This document shows positions 23,984 through 40,640 of a stretch of 64,000 bases of DNA, piece by piece. The stretch covers positions 10,169,001 to 10,233,000 of the forward strand of contig NC_003075.7 in NCBI RefSeq assembly GCF_000001735.4, read 5' to 3'. The position numbers and the translations under genes are program-made. Position 1 is the first letter of the stretch. Each line of letters opens with the position of its first letter. The notes under the pieces are model-generated. The model was not told the DNA's origin, searched no databases, and worked only from the letters and a program-made list of their open reading frames with translations. This DNA comes from Arabidopsis thaliana (lineage: Eukaryota; Streptophyta; Magnoliopsida; Brassicales; Brassicaceae).

Positions 23984-26511
23984 ATGTCGAAAGAGACGAA
24001 GGGTAATAACAATACAAGCAGAGTGATGAGTGGCTATGGCGGTAGCTTGGAAGCTAACACCTTGGCTATGATTGATTCCACCGGAGCTAAAGACAGTCGC
24101 GACGCTAACGAAGATCGTACGTTTCCTCAATTTTCAATCTTCGTCTTTGTTTTTGTTAATTGTATTGATCCTTTGAATGAAAAACCTTAGGTTTGCAGTA
24201 TCTGGAAGCTGTTCGTGCTGCTTCACTTGTACCCGAAAATGGAATTCCTCCAACCAAGTAAAAAATAAAAAACTCTGTTTTTCTAAGAAATTTGAAGTTT
24301 TTACCTCTAAAAGAGTACTGATTTTGATTTGGGTTTTGTTTAATTTTGAAGCAAAATGTACCAAGCGATTTTCAGGATATTGAGATTTGGTAAAACATTG
24401 GAACTTATCACAGCAAGTTTCCAGCTTTTGACTCAATTACATCAGGTACTTGTTGCAAGATTTTGGTAGTGTAATTTGTCCAATAACTTTTATGAGGTTT
24501 CAGTGTTTTGCTTATTATGATTATGTTTTGTTTCAGCGGTTTCCTTGGGTTTATGTATCTGATTCAGCTGATCAGTTGGACATCGTTGACGAGGTACTTG
24601 TTACAAAAGTTTTGATGTGTTTTTGTTCATTCTTTGTTATGGTGGGGATGGTTGATTTCATGTGTTTGTTTATGGTTTTGTTTTGCAGGCTTGGTCACCG
24701 TTTAATTTCGGGTCTGATGTTGATTCTGATGAAAAGGATTTATCAGTGAGAAGCTTATGTAAGGACGTTTGTCTTCTCTTTTTGAGTTAGCTTTTTGTTG
24801 GTTCTTGCTAAATATGATTTTTTGTTTGTTTTATGATTTCAGTTTTGCAACAGCTGATTCAGAACATGAACAAAAGAGTTAATGAGTCTGAGGAATCAGA
24901 TTTAAAGGTTGATTTATTTGTTATGTTGCAGATAAGCTTTAAAAATTGGTAGACTTTCACACAACTTGTTGTTATTTGATTCTTTTGTTTGGATTTCTGC
25001 AGATCCTTGGAAATATGTTTCTGTTCAAGTATCTTGCTCATGTTCTTAAGCTAGATTTCACACCCCGAAATCAAGTGTATGAAGGTATAGATTATGTCTT
25101 CATAGTTTTAAGATTTCTCTTTATCTTGTTAAGTTTGGGGAAATTCTTAGAACTTTTTGTGTCCTTTTGTGCTCCAGAAACTATGAACTGGAGTCTCTTA
25201 AAGGAATCTTTTCTGAATCTACTTCTGGTACATCCCACAATCAATGGCTCAGAAACTAGTATAGTAATTTATTTGTGATTTTTAATGTTATGGTTCTGCT
25301 TGTAGGCTTCAAGAAAAGTGAATTTCAAACTTCTAATGAAAGATTATCTATCAACAATGTGTGCATCCATTGATGCTGATGAAAAGTCTATCAGTTTGGT
25401 AGAATTGCACAAGGACATGCTTACTGCTATGAAAGAACTTCTAGTAATGGTAAGTTTTCGGTTACCAGAGTATTAGTGTTTCAATTTTCGGAGCTTTTTG
25501 CTCTTACGTTTCTGTTCCTTGTTTAGATCATGGAGCTTGATACATCAAAGAAGAAAGCTGACTTAGAAGGGATTACCTCTAGAGGAGATGGCGTAAGGTA
25601 ATGAGTTTCTGCCTCACTTTTGAATTGTGTTTTCTCCATGTTTGTGATCCAATTTGATGCAGGACCCCTGCAATGGAGATCATTCTCGACGAGCTGACTT
25701 ATGATGGATACTTGCTGTCAAAATTTCTTCAGGTAAGAGACAAACCACTTCTGAAACTCACTGTGGTCTGTAAAATTCTTCTCTCTGTGGTTCTTGAGTG
25801 AAAATTTCTTAATCAGGTTTTCGATGATCCTAAATGGAAGCTAGAGATTGTTCTCCAATACCTTACTAAATACATTCCTAAGGTTTGTTGTTAATTCTCT
25901 GATCTCTCGCTCTCTGATTATCTTCTCCAACAAATGATGTACAATATATAGTTATTTCTCTGATTTCTCTCTCTGACCAAATTTCTTTCATGTTGTAGCC
26001 TGTTGTACGTACCCGAAGAACAACTGTTCCTCAAGCAGAGGATTCGAAAACACTAAATGGGATCTTGAAGACGTTTTCAAATGGCACAAATCCAAAGAAC
26101 ATCACTAAAAAGATAGGACCTGACATTGTTCAGATCCTCATCGGCCATGCCTTTCTGGTAACACAATAATACCTTTGTTTCTTCTTTCACGTTCTCAGAG
26201 CTTTTTTTGGCCTCCTAATGTATTTAACTATTCGTCAGGCTCGGCTTACATTCTCTGACCCTCACGAAGGAGACTCTATTTCAGAGATATGCAGTAGTAT
26301 CATCTCTGCATTTACTAGTCTAAAGCGAGTAGATCAGTAAGCTGCAGTTTCTTTCACTCTCAGTTTTTTTTCTCTTTGTGCAATCGAGATACTATACCGC
26401 TTTCCTTTGTCCAACCGAAAGTTTAATGGTTGTTATAGGAAAATCGAGATTCTACCGTTTGGGAAAGAAGTGTTGTTTACTGCAGGAATGGTACTCAAGG
26501 CAAAAGCTTAA
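23984..26511 (+). CDS. SNI1: SNI1, negative regulator of systemic acquired resistance
   Basis: A many-exon gene starts at ATG 23984. The first exon encodes 'MSKETKGNNNTS' and ends in 'DANED', and the protein ends 'GMVLKAKA' at 26511, about 430 residues. I followed each junction; for example AA|GT...AG|C restores 'PPTNKMYQ', and the last intron splits a Gln codon. The protein is helical with leucine-rich segments and no catalytic motif, as known for SNI1, which has an armadillo-like fold. SNI1 represses pathogenesis-related genes and is a subunit of the SMC5/6 DNA-repair complex, so its loss links DNA damage to immunity. It ends 252 bp from the stop of the convergent DTD gene. No defect is seen. 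Confidence 0.93.
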
Positions 26512-26762
26512 AGCATCTAGGAATCAAGATTTTAACAAATCTAGAGACTTCAATTGGATTAGAAGCAAAGAAGTTACAATGTAATGTAGGAATTAAGAGT
26601 TACAGATCAATGAATTATGAATTTATATATTCTATAGTTTTGCCAATACAAAATGAGTGATCTTATGATTCTGTTGATGCCTTTTTCTCACTTATGGAAC
26701 ATATCAAGACTTGCTTTAGTAACAAATCCATGCCTGATAAGTTTATGCAAAACAATCTTGGC

Positions 26763-27808
26763 TTACTTGGTGGATTGAGGTGAGTCGAGCTGCATCGTGA
26801 CCGGACCATCGTTTACAAGATTGACCTTTGAATATGATTAGAGAACATGTTTTAATCACACAAGATACTAATCAAACCTTGCTATTGAAAGGAGTTATCT
26901 CCTTACCTGCATCATAGCTCCAAACACACCATCTGTATTTTAAAAAAGAGAACCAATTTAGTCAAGAAGACTAGAGAAAATGAGAAGTTTTGATTAAGAA
27001 AAGATCAATGAGAGTGTGTTTTGACCTTTGACAGCATCAGGATTATATGCTTTCTGGAATTTCTCAACTAAAGAGGCGTAAAAAGGTTTCGCTTTATCAG
27101 GTGGCATTGCGACATGAAAATCTGGTTTGTTACCTTTCAAGAATCCGTATAATGTGAATTGACTAACTGTATTAACACACATGATCCAAAGACCAGGGCA
27201 AGCAAAGAAAACAAACCTCAGTACATAAACCACAAGCTAAACCTTTCTCTAATCAAATGGTATATGAATAATAAAGAGATGCATCATTACCAAGTAAAAC
27301 TCCATAATTCCTCTGCATTACCTGCAACAAACAGCATCAAAATTTCCATTTTTTCAAATAACTTGAAAAACAAATTCATTGAAACAAAACTTACATTTTG
27401 GTCCCATCCTTTGCCAGTGGTTTCATTAGAGAATAATCTCATGTTTAAAACTTTTCGACATCTATAAACATGTTTCAACTTCAGAATCTGCAAACTTTAT
27501 AATGAAAATTTAAATGGAAGCATTCATCATTTTGTACAAGCATACATGTAATCAGCGTCAGACTCGGTATCTGATTCATGGATTCCAATTAGTACCAAGA
27601 GACCAGGACCAATCTCCGATACGATTCGACCATCCACCGTAACAGAGGAAGATGAGACTCTTTGGATTACAGCTCTCATTGCTCTGATCTGACAATTCCG
27701 ACGGTGAAGTCGTTGACTTTGGTGGCGTAGATTACGGCGGAGGAGAAAAGGTGAGAGCTTGTTATGGAGTGGTGGAGTAGTGTGGGAAGAAGAAGCAAGA
27801 CGATACAT
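26763..27808 (-). CDS. D-aminoacyl-tRNA deacylase (DTD)
   Basis: The enzyme removes D-amino acids wrongly attached to tRNA. Exons on the minus strand build '[17 protein letters not shown]', '[20 protein letters not shown]', '[12 protein letters not shown]', then the two hallmark motifs: 'SQFTLYG' and, in the last exon, 'NDGPVT'. The last exon ends 'QLDSPQSTK'. Canonical DTD starts at MRAVIQRV (ATG 27679). An in-frame ATG at 27808 adds 43 residues rich in Ser, Arg, Leu and His with few acidic residues, which looks like an organelle presequence. Alternative starts could give organellar and cytosolic forms. The upstream ATG is 247 bp from the divergent helicase ATG. I recall the locus as At4g18460. 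Confidence 0.9.
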
Positions 27809-28055
27809 TTTCTTTTAATTATTAAATAATCCCAAGGAATGGTGAACATATAACCGATATCAAACCGAACCAAATTGATTTTTTTAAATTGAACCGAAAT
27901 CATTTAAACCAAATGCCTAAAATTTAGACCCGAACCTGTTAATCGCCGGCAACCGTGTCGCCATCGGCGTTAACAACGAAAAGCACATAAGAGAGAAAAA
28001 GCCTTCTCATAAACTGAAATAACTGAAGAAGGCAAAGCTCTTGGGCGAAGAAAAG
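27809..28055. promoter_or_regulatory. Shared divergent promoter of DTD and DEAH helicase
   Basis: Only 247 bp separate the two ATGs. No TATA box is obvious on either side, in keeping with housekeeping promoters. The two genes probably share control elements; this is inferred from spacing alone. Confidence 0.45.
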
Positions 28056-32611
<4,556 letters not shown>

Positions 32612-32896
32612 TCAATAAGTTATCACCTGCGTTTCAAGATATAGTAACAGTTGATCCTGACAACGTTTTCTGATAGCTTTATAGCCATAATCAATGCAGG
32701 AATGTTTGTATGTAGTTACACAAATATAAACAGAGTTCTATTGAGTCTATGATTTGAAGTTTGAACAACTCAACTTAATGAATAAAGCATAGACTCTATA
32801 TTCAATCAGATTTGCCTGTTTATAGTTTTGGTTCTTCTCACCGTTTACAGAGTAGAAAAAGTTAAAGAAAAATGATCACAGAATCGAATCTCCTAT

Positions 32897-34361
32897 TCAG
32901 CTGAAAATCTCGGCGAACTTCTCGGAAACTAGAACTCCTGAATCAATAGATTCCAGTGGATCTTTCCTCAGACGGTGCCTTAAGCAGTTAGGGATAACGG
33001 TTGCAACATCATCTGGAGTTACTCGATCTTTTCCTTTGAGAGCTGCAAGTGCTTTTGCTGCTCTGTTAGTCACTATGTCTCCTCTCAACCCATCAACATT
33101 GAGCTCTGAACAAACTCTAGAGATCTTCACCTTCAATTCCCTATCAATCTGAACCGAGGAAAGGTTTGCCCTAGCAGTTGAAATCTGGTCTTGAAGCTTG
33201 TCCTGCTCGGTTTTGTAAGTGTCACGGAAATCCTTTGGGTTACTATCGAAACGAGCTCTCTCTTCAACAATCTTGACCCGTAAATCAGCATCTCTAACCG
33301 TCCCTACTTGTGCATGCATACCAAACCGATCAAGAAGCTGTGGCCTAAGCTCTCCTTCTTCCGGATTTCCTGAACCGATCAAGATAAACCTCGCCGGGTG
33401 AGAAATCGAAATCCCTTCTCTCTCAACCGTATTCCAACCAGAAGCAGCTGAATCCAAAAGAACATCAACCAAATGATCATCCAAGAGATTAACTTCATCA
33501 ACATAAAGAATCCCTCTATTAGCTTTAGCCAACAAACCAGGCTCAAAGGCTTTTACACCTTCTGTCAAAGCCTTTTCGATATCGATGGTTCCACAAACTC
33601 TATCTTCTGTTGCACCCAAAGGAAGATCAACCATATTAATCTTAGTCGCAATAACAGGAACTTGCTCTCCTTTCTCAACTCTCTCTCTTACTTCAACACC
33701 CATAAACTCAGGATCTATCGGATCCGAGTTATACGGGTCACCTGCAACTACATTAATCTCAGGTAACAGATCAACTAATGATCTAACAGTTGTAGATTTT
33801 CCAGTTCCTCTATCTCCCATAATCATAACACCACCAATCTTTGGATCAATAACATTCAACAAAAGACATAACTTCATCTCATCTTGCCCTACTATAGCTG
33901 CAAATGGATAAACCGGTCTCGCACTCTTCTTTGAATCAAACTTCCCTACTACCTACAACCCAAAACCACCATTACATAAAAAACCAACAACAATCATGTT
34001 CCTAACTTCAAAATCAAGCAAAGTCTGAAACTTTCAGTGAACATCATCAAAAAATGCTTACTTGTTCAGTAGAGTTGATTTCAGTGGCTACATTCATAAC
34101 CGAAACATGGTAACGAGACCTGTTCTTCTTTGGCCTTATTTGGATTCCTGCATTTAACTTGCTTCCAAACAATTTTCCTGTATACAAAAATTCAATTCAC
34201 CATGATTTCGAATTGAGAAAAAACAGTAAGATTTTAAGGTTTGGAGAGACTGGTTTACCTGGCCTGAAGCAAATGGGGGAGGAGGAAGGTTTTGAGGAAG
34301 GAGAAGAGAGTGAAGGAGAAGCCCAGATTGCAGAAGAAGATGTTCCAAGAAGAGACGCCAT
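32897..34361 (-). CDS. CHLI1: Magnesium chelatase subunit I, CHLI1
   Basis: Three exons lie at about 34259-34361, 34063-34177 and 32897-33952. CHLI is the AAA+ ATPase of Mg-chelatase, which inserts Mg into protoporphyrin IX, the first committed step of chlorophyll synthesis in plastids. The Ser-rich N-terminus '[10 protein letters not shown]' is a transit peptide. Walker A (GDRGTGKS), Walker B ('[10 protein letters not shown]') and the arginine-finger/sensor region are intact in exon 3, which ends 'SEKFAEIFS'. Several cysteines known for thioredoxin control are kept. My count of exons 1 and 2 falls one base short of the expected frame near 34080; I take this as a likely counting error. It is about 1 kb head-to-head from the next gene's ATG, with a leader intron between. 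Confidence 0.95.
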
Positions 34362-34745
34362 TTTTGTGTGAGCTTAGAGTTTACTCAGCTTCTGATTGGC
34401 TTTTTTCACCTTAGAATTTTTTTGTTTCCATTGGCTTATGTTTGTTTCTGTGGTCAGGATAAGGAGATAGATTTCCTCCTCTATCTCCTCCTTTTTTTTA
34501 TTTATAAATCAAAAATGATATAGAAAATAAAATAGCCGTACCAAAAAAAAAGGCGAGCTTCTATATATATATACCAAACATAAGAATATAAAGGCCCAAG
34601 TCAAATCATTCGGAGCCCAGCTAATTTCAAAATCTCCCCCCTTCGAGTTCCGTCGGCGATTTTCTCTCCGGTGTCGTCGTCTTGTTGCCGTTGAACGTTT
34701 ATCGTTAGCGCCTACTACATATACAACTGCAAAGCGATTCAATCG

Positions 34746-35352
34746 GTAAGAATTTACCCTCGTTGCTCGTCGATTGAGTAGAATCTCACTGTCAGGCGTT
34801 GTTTTAGCTTCGGTTTGCTAAGGTTCGACGATTGACGATCGGTTGATCATAATCGATGAACATTTCTGTGTTAGAGGTGACGTTTATGCGTAGATTTGAG
34901 TAAGAAATGTTCGATCAATGCTAAGATGCACTTTCTCCTAAACTTAGTTTCGTGCTGCTCGTTGTCCCTGAAATTTAGTCTCGAGTGGCGTCTCCTTGCT
35001 TAAAATCGACGAACCGCCTGGTTATTTTTTATAATTTGGTGTTGAATCTCATAATTTGATTCCTGCTACTGTTCTTCTTCGTTTAGATTGGTTCTCGGAT
35101 AATCACATTGTTTGATCTGTTATGTTTCTCAGTCTCTCCGATAATCATACCTACGTACGTTATGCGTCATATCGCCTTAGAAATAGTTTTAGAAGAGTGT
35201 TAATGGAACTGATGATTTGTCTATGCTAGTTGAGTTTGTGACGTAGTAGGATGATTTTTTTGTTGGTTGCCTTGTGATTATCATAACATAACAGATAAGT
35301 GTTTTCGTGAGTGAGTGCTAGAATGATTATGATGGTAGTTTTTTCTTTGCAG
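34746..35352 (+). other. Leader intron of the 35388 gene
   Basis: A clear donor (TCG|GTAAGA at 34745/34746) and a pyrimidine-rich acceptor (tttctttgcag ending at 35352) bound a 607-bp intron in the 5' untranslated region. Long leader introns of this kind often raise expression in plants. The stretch from 34362 to 34745 holds the divergent promoters and the first leader exon. Confidence 0.6.
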
Positions 35353-35387
35353 TTGGTTTTCAAGAGTGATACTGAACAGATATTGCC

Positions 35388-38300
35388 ATGTCTGCACCTG
35401 CTAAAAGAAGTTCTACAGATACTCAGGACAAAGATCTAATGCTCGGTATGGTTCAAATGTTCATGTGATATGATTCATAACTAACATGGCATTGCTAGTG
35501 GAATGTCTTTAAGCCGCTTGCGGCGAAAATTCCATTGAAGAAAAGGAATCCCCAAGTAGACTGCCTTAATAACTTGATGCTATAGGCAAAAAGATCATGC
35601 ACACTATCTTTTATTCTTCTTTATCTCCTTATTGTTCTATTTCTCAATTTTGGCCAGCTTTTAATTTTTTGGGCGTAGATAGAAACCATAAGATGTAGTT
35701 CCCATTGTTAAAATGGGTGATTCAAAGGTTCGTTGTCTTTTAATTTCCATGGTTAGCTGCAGATAAAGACATGGAAAAGGATACATGGAACTTCAAGTCA
35801 ATGACAGATGATGATCCAATGGATTTTGGCTTTGGCTCACCAGCAAAAAATAAGAAGAATGCCTTCAAGTTGTGAGTGTAACCAATATGATAAGTTTCTT
35901 AAACCATGTTTGCACCTAAATAAATGTAGTTCAATCGTGAAATTTTTCCTCCTTTATCATGATTACTACTATAAGTTTCTGTTGCTTGGCAACAAGGCCT
36001 AGTGTCTCATATAGTTCTGTTTCTTTGTCTCTTTCTCAGGGATATGGGTTTCGATCTGGATGGAGATTTTGGATCATCATTTAAAATGGACATGCCAGAC
36101 TTTGATTTCTCAAGCCCAGCCAAGAAAACCACAAAAACGAAAGAGACCTCTGATGATAAACCTAGTGGAAATTCAAAACAGAAAAAGAATCCATTTGCCT
36201 TCTCTTACGACTTTGATGCGTATGAATCCTTCAGTAAATCAATTTCCTTTTAGAATTATCTATGTCATCTAAAATTGCTTAACGCCATGTTATGTTTTTC
36301 TGCAAGCAGGTTAGACGACTTTGATCTTGGTTCAAGCCCCCCGAAGAAGGGAAGCAAGACTACGACCAAGAGCATGGACTGTGAAGAAATTTGTGCAAGT
36401 AGTAAGAGTGATAAGTCAGACGATTTGGACTTTGGTCTAGACTTACCAATAACTAGACAAGTTCCCTCCAAGGCAAACACAGATGTTCAGGCAAAAGCTT
36501 CAGCTGAAAAAGAGAGCCAAAATTACAAGACTACAGATACTCTGGTTGTTAATAAGAGCAAAAACTCGAATCAAGCTGCATTAGAGAGCATGGGAGATTT
36601 TGAGGCGGTGGAATCACCTCAGGGTTCAAGAAAAAAAGCCTCACAAACTCATACAATGTGTGTGCAACCTCAATCCGTAGATACTTCACCATTGAAGACA
36701 TCATGTTCAAAGGTTGAAGAAAAGAATGAACCATGTCCTTCAAATGAGACCATAGCACCCTCGCCATTACATGCTTCTGAGATTGCACATATTGCAGTAA
36801 ACAGAGAAACCAGTCCAGATATCCATGAACTCTGCAGGTCTGGTACAAAAGAAGACTGTCCTATAGATCCAGAAAATGCCAACAAGAAAATGATTACCAC
36901 CATGGAATCAAGTTATGAGAAGATAGAACAGACTTCACCAAGCATCTCATCTCATTTATGTTCAGACAAGATAGAACATCAACAGGAAGAAATGGGTACA
37001 GACACTCAGGCAGAAATACAGGATAACACTAAAGGAGCACTGTATAACTCAGATGCTGGACATTCTCTAACAACCCTCTCAGGCAAAATATCACCAGGCA
37101 CTCGTACAAGCCAAACTGCCAAGGTACAAGATTTGAGTGAAAAGCTACCACTGGATCCGTCCCACAGGTTAGAAACTTTATGAGTACTTTGTCATTCTGC
37201 CAGTAATTTTTGAAGATGAAATATATATCTAACTGCAGTATACTGTAAACTGAGTGCAGCATGGCAGGGCTCGATAATTTGAGGGCCATGCAAAACAAAG
37301 ATTTAGGACTTATCAGATCCAGATTTTTTAAGAAGCCAGAAAAACCTGAATCCCATGTGCTTGAGTCTTCTCCAATTGAAACAGAGATTCAGCCAGTTAT
37401 CCGAGAAAACATTGGGTCAAGTTTGAACCCTACAAATGATACGAGGTAGTATTTCTTTTCTTCTTCACCTGTGTAAATATATCTTTTCACTCTTTCCTTT
37501 ATCTTCAACATGCAGACATGATATTAAAGACGCGTTACCAGGATTAAAGACTAGATCATGTCCAATTGAGCTTGTCAATACGGATTCCGCCAAAAATACA
37601 GCAAATGTTAATACTAGAAGGTAGTGTTATGGGCTTTTATGCTCAAACATAAGAACAAGCTTCTCTCTTTCTTTGAAGATGATATATATAAGCTTAGGAA
37701 CAAATCCCATTATTTTTACCAGCAGTTCTCATGAAAAGATCATCCACAAGGACCATTCAAATGGCAAGACTGTAGAAAATGTGGCTGGACAGATGGATCA
37801 TTTAAAGCTGCAAGCTAAAAATACAACTAGAGAGAAGTCCATCTTGCAGATCAATATAAGGTGAGAAATTCGTTTTAATACCTGTTTGCTATCTCTTGCC
37901 ATGCTCTTGATTCCTTAAACAGGCTATTACCCCATGTGCACTCATTGTGTATAAATTACTAGGAAGTTTTATTAGAATGTCATGCATTAAGCTTCCTTGC
38001 TTTTGGATTTCTGTCACAGCTCAAAACTTGATGCTTCTAGCTTGACTCAGAAACTAAGCAATCATTTGAGTTCCGGAGTCGAATCTTTGCAGAAGCCCAA
38101 GTTGAATTCTCTGGGAAGGCCTAAACTTGGAAATATTATGGCTGATCTGCGTGCAGTGAAAACTCAAAGGTACAAAAGGAACATACAGCAGTTTCTGGTA
38201 TGGGATCTCGCGATAATATCTTAATTCAAATTCGCTAATCTCTTCCACTATAGGACCATTGGAGGAAATAAAGACCAACCGAGTTCTGCAGTGCAACCAG

Positions 38301-39376
38301 AATTTAGCTCTTCCATAAGCAAGGAGAGAAATACTGAAGCACCAGTAAAAAAGAGCTCTGAGATTCATCATTTGGCTCCTAGGGACAAAACACAAACCCT
38401 GCACTGCCCATCTTCTTTAAAGCGGAAAGCTCTTGATGAGGTTTATTCTTCAACTCACAGTTTCGATATTATTATTTCATGAACATATTTGGAGCTAGAA
38501 AAAAAGTTTGTTGTTCCACAGGATGCAGATAGATCACTGAAGCCACAGCTTAAACGCCTTTCCATGTCTCCAAGAGAAAACAGGTCTCTAATTGTTGTTA
38601 TCTAAACCATATCTATAACTTTGCTTTATTAGTTCTGATATATGACACGCCTGAGATTGCACAGGAACGTTGAGGAGCTCACACATAGAGCTGTGCAAGG
38701 AAAGGTTAGATTCACCAACAGATCCGTGATTCTTATTGTTACTAGGAGAAAAAGCTTTCTGTGGTTAATTTACCTAACACTTGTCACACATTTGAGTTTT
38801 TAGTTCTCAAGCCAAGAGAGTAGAATAGATACTAAGACGACCAAGGAGCCTGTCAAGGAAAGTCCACAGACTAAGTCTCATTACCAGAACATAAACATGG
38901 CAAATCTGGAAATCCCAATCACGGAGAATGCTGACAACATAGAGAAAGCTGAAGCATATACAAAAGAACTCGAGAATGTAAACAGAGCCCTCTTCTCGAT
39001 CATGAACATTCTCAATATAGTAGAACAATTGTAAACTGTTTCTAACTAATGCCTTTTTGTTCCATTTGCAGATTTGCAACATCCTGAAGAAGAAACATGA
39101 GGAAGCAAAAGAGTTACTTGTCCGTGCTGTAGTAGACAACAATAAGTTACTGATGCTCAACCATCCTTTATATGAAGACCAGATATCCTTTTTATAAATT
39201 TCTATTAATGCCATTGTTAGATTTTGTCTATCTATATATTTCTATTAAATTTGCATACACGAACTGTTTTGTGTGTGTTTCCCCTTAATAATCAGAAACA
39301 TTCGTTTGGTCCAGAAGTTCGCAGCCAAGTTGACTTTAAGGGACACATGATGAACACTCAAACAACTGTTGCTTAA
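35388..39376 (+). CDS. Large acidic, Ser/Lys-rich protein of unknown function with DFDF repeats
   Basis: A gene of about a dozen exons starts '[12 protein letters not shown]' and ends 'NTQTTVA'. Junctions I checked keep phase: L|D at 35444, K|L at 35870, A|L at 36309. The N-terminal 130 residues hold a repeated acidic-aromatic motif followed by SP and Lys: '[10 protein letters not shown]', '[10 protein letters not shown]', '[12 protein letters not shown]' and 'DLDFGLDLP'. The middle is Ser/Thr/Glu-rich and looks disordered. A short coiled coil lies near the C-terminus ('[25 protein letters not shown]'). No enzyme motif or membrane segment is present. Basic clusters suggest a nuclear or chromosome/microtubule-bound protein, but that is inference. 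I recall the locus as At4g18490, annotated only as hypothetical. Confidence 0.8.
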
Positions 39377-40265
39377 GAGGTAAGAATCTTGACCTTTTCT
39401 TTTCTCAGAAACTATCTCAAGATATTTTATCTGAAGAGTATACACTCCGATCATTCATTTCCTGACTTGGTAGCATTTTCCTATAGGTTCAGTGGACTTA
39501 CACCAAAGTTATCGTCAAAAGTCCAGAAATGTTACGTCACATTAGTCCAAGGTACTCGATCCGATCGTCTCTTTCACTTTGCTGGGGTGTTAACAAAGAA
39601 AAAACGTAAAAAATTTGGAACATATTAAACTTTAATACTAAACTGATAAACAAATTAGAGCTTGTATCTTTTGGATTCAATTCCTTCTCTCGACGATTGA
39701 TAAATTGAATACTTTGGTTAGGGTCATTTCGAAATGAAATGGATTTGAATTACGCTCACACACGTAAACCCAAACCAAGTAATGTACATGGCTACATTAC
39801 AAACAAAAACCATATGTGCTCAAAAAAATAAAGCCCAATAATAATTAGTCTTGTTGGGCTCAATTTTATAATTGATTTTCTAGACCATTTTAAATAACAA
39901 AACCCGGTGGTTCGGTTCCCTCTTCTTGGCGCACATACTAAAACAAATGGCGCGTAAAAACCTACTCTGCCTGGTCTCAAAGTCGAAAGTCAAATCTTCT
40001 TTTAGTAAAAACAAAACAAAATTTTCGAACCAACATAGAAACAGAGAATCTTCTTTAGTTCCCTCCACAACACAGAGCCCTTTTTTAAGTTTCAGAATTT
40101 TAGAACCATTCTCAAAATCCCTCCACAACATGAAAACACAAAAAACATCAAAAACCAAATCTCAGATCCGTCATTTCCAAATCTGCTTCAAAGTCCCTCC
40201 TATTCACACACTTCATATACATCTTCTCAGTTCCTCCTTCCATCCTCAAATCCATACATCTCTCC

Positions 40266-40283
40266 CTCTCTCTCTCTCTCTCT
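40266..40283 (+). repeat. (CT)n leader microsatellite
   Basis: A CT run in the presumed leader, ending 27 bp before the ATG at 40311. CT-rich leaders are common in plants. Confidence 0.85.
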
Positions 40284-40310
40284 TTCTCCCTTTCTCTATC
40301 TACTCCATCA

Positions 40311-40640
40311 ATGGCGGTTCTAGATTCAAAGCCTCAAGAAAACAACAAAGAGAATGTCTCACCCTCAGAGATGGTCACGATTGCTGTCAAATCTCTGGAT
40401 TCCTCATCCATTGATAAAGGCAAAACCCAAATCAGAATAAGAAGAAAAAAATCTAGGAAGCCTCTTCAAGACATCACCAACCTCTTTGTCTCGTCATCAC
40501 CATTGTCCTCTTCGTTTCTGATCCGTCACATTCCCTCTTCTTCATCTCTATCACTTGATCCCAAATGCATGAAGAGAAGATCTTGTGTTTCCCTCAAGCC
40601 TGCTACTTCTTCAACCTTCTCTTGTAGAAATTTCAGATGA
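40311..40640 (+). CDS. Small protein with KEN box and D-box, 109 aa
   Basis: This intronless frame encodes 109 residues. Residues 13-15 are KEN in 'NKENVSP', with the Pro often seen after KEN boxes. Residues 49-57 are 'RKPLQDITN', a full match to the RxxLxxIxN destruction box. They are 33 residues apart. The rest is Ser-rich and basic ('RIRRKKSRK'), with a likely nuclear signal. Together these motifs predict a nuclear protein destroyed by the anaphase-promoting complex at the end of mitosis. The known function, if any, is not familiar to me; I recall the locus as At4g18500, a hypothetical protein. A CT-rich leader precedes the ATG, and the chosen start follows 'ctccatca'. Confidence 0.72.
   Translation: MAVLDSKPQENNKENVSPSEMVTIAVKSLDSSSIDKGKTQIRIRRKKSRKPLQDITNLFVSSSPLSSSFLIRHIPSSSSLSLDPKCMKRRSCVSLKPATSSTFSCRNFR

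Noticed and set aside
23984-28055. SNI1 lies before DTD and the helicase although its remembered locus code (At4g18470) is higher than theirs
   Set aside because: Could suggest a local rearrangement, but locus codes are from memory and were not always assigned strictly by position. Needs a synteny plot.
33473-33911. Long plus-strand open frames opposite CHLI1
   Set aside because: They mirror the codon structure of the minus-strand CHLI1 exon and have no independent signals.
34063-34177. CHLI1 exon 2 appears one base short, which would shift the frame before exon 3
   Set aside because: The rest of the gene is intact and the gene is important for greening. A miscount across the line break at 34080/34081 is more likely than a real deletion. 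Comparing 34063-34177 with a CHLI1 cDNA would decide.
36549-36903. Minus-strand frames opposite the 35388 gene
   Set aside because: Shadows of a long low-stop coding exon.
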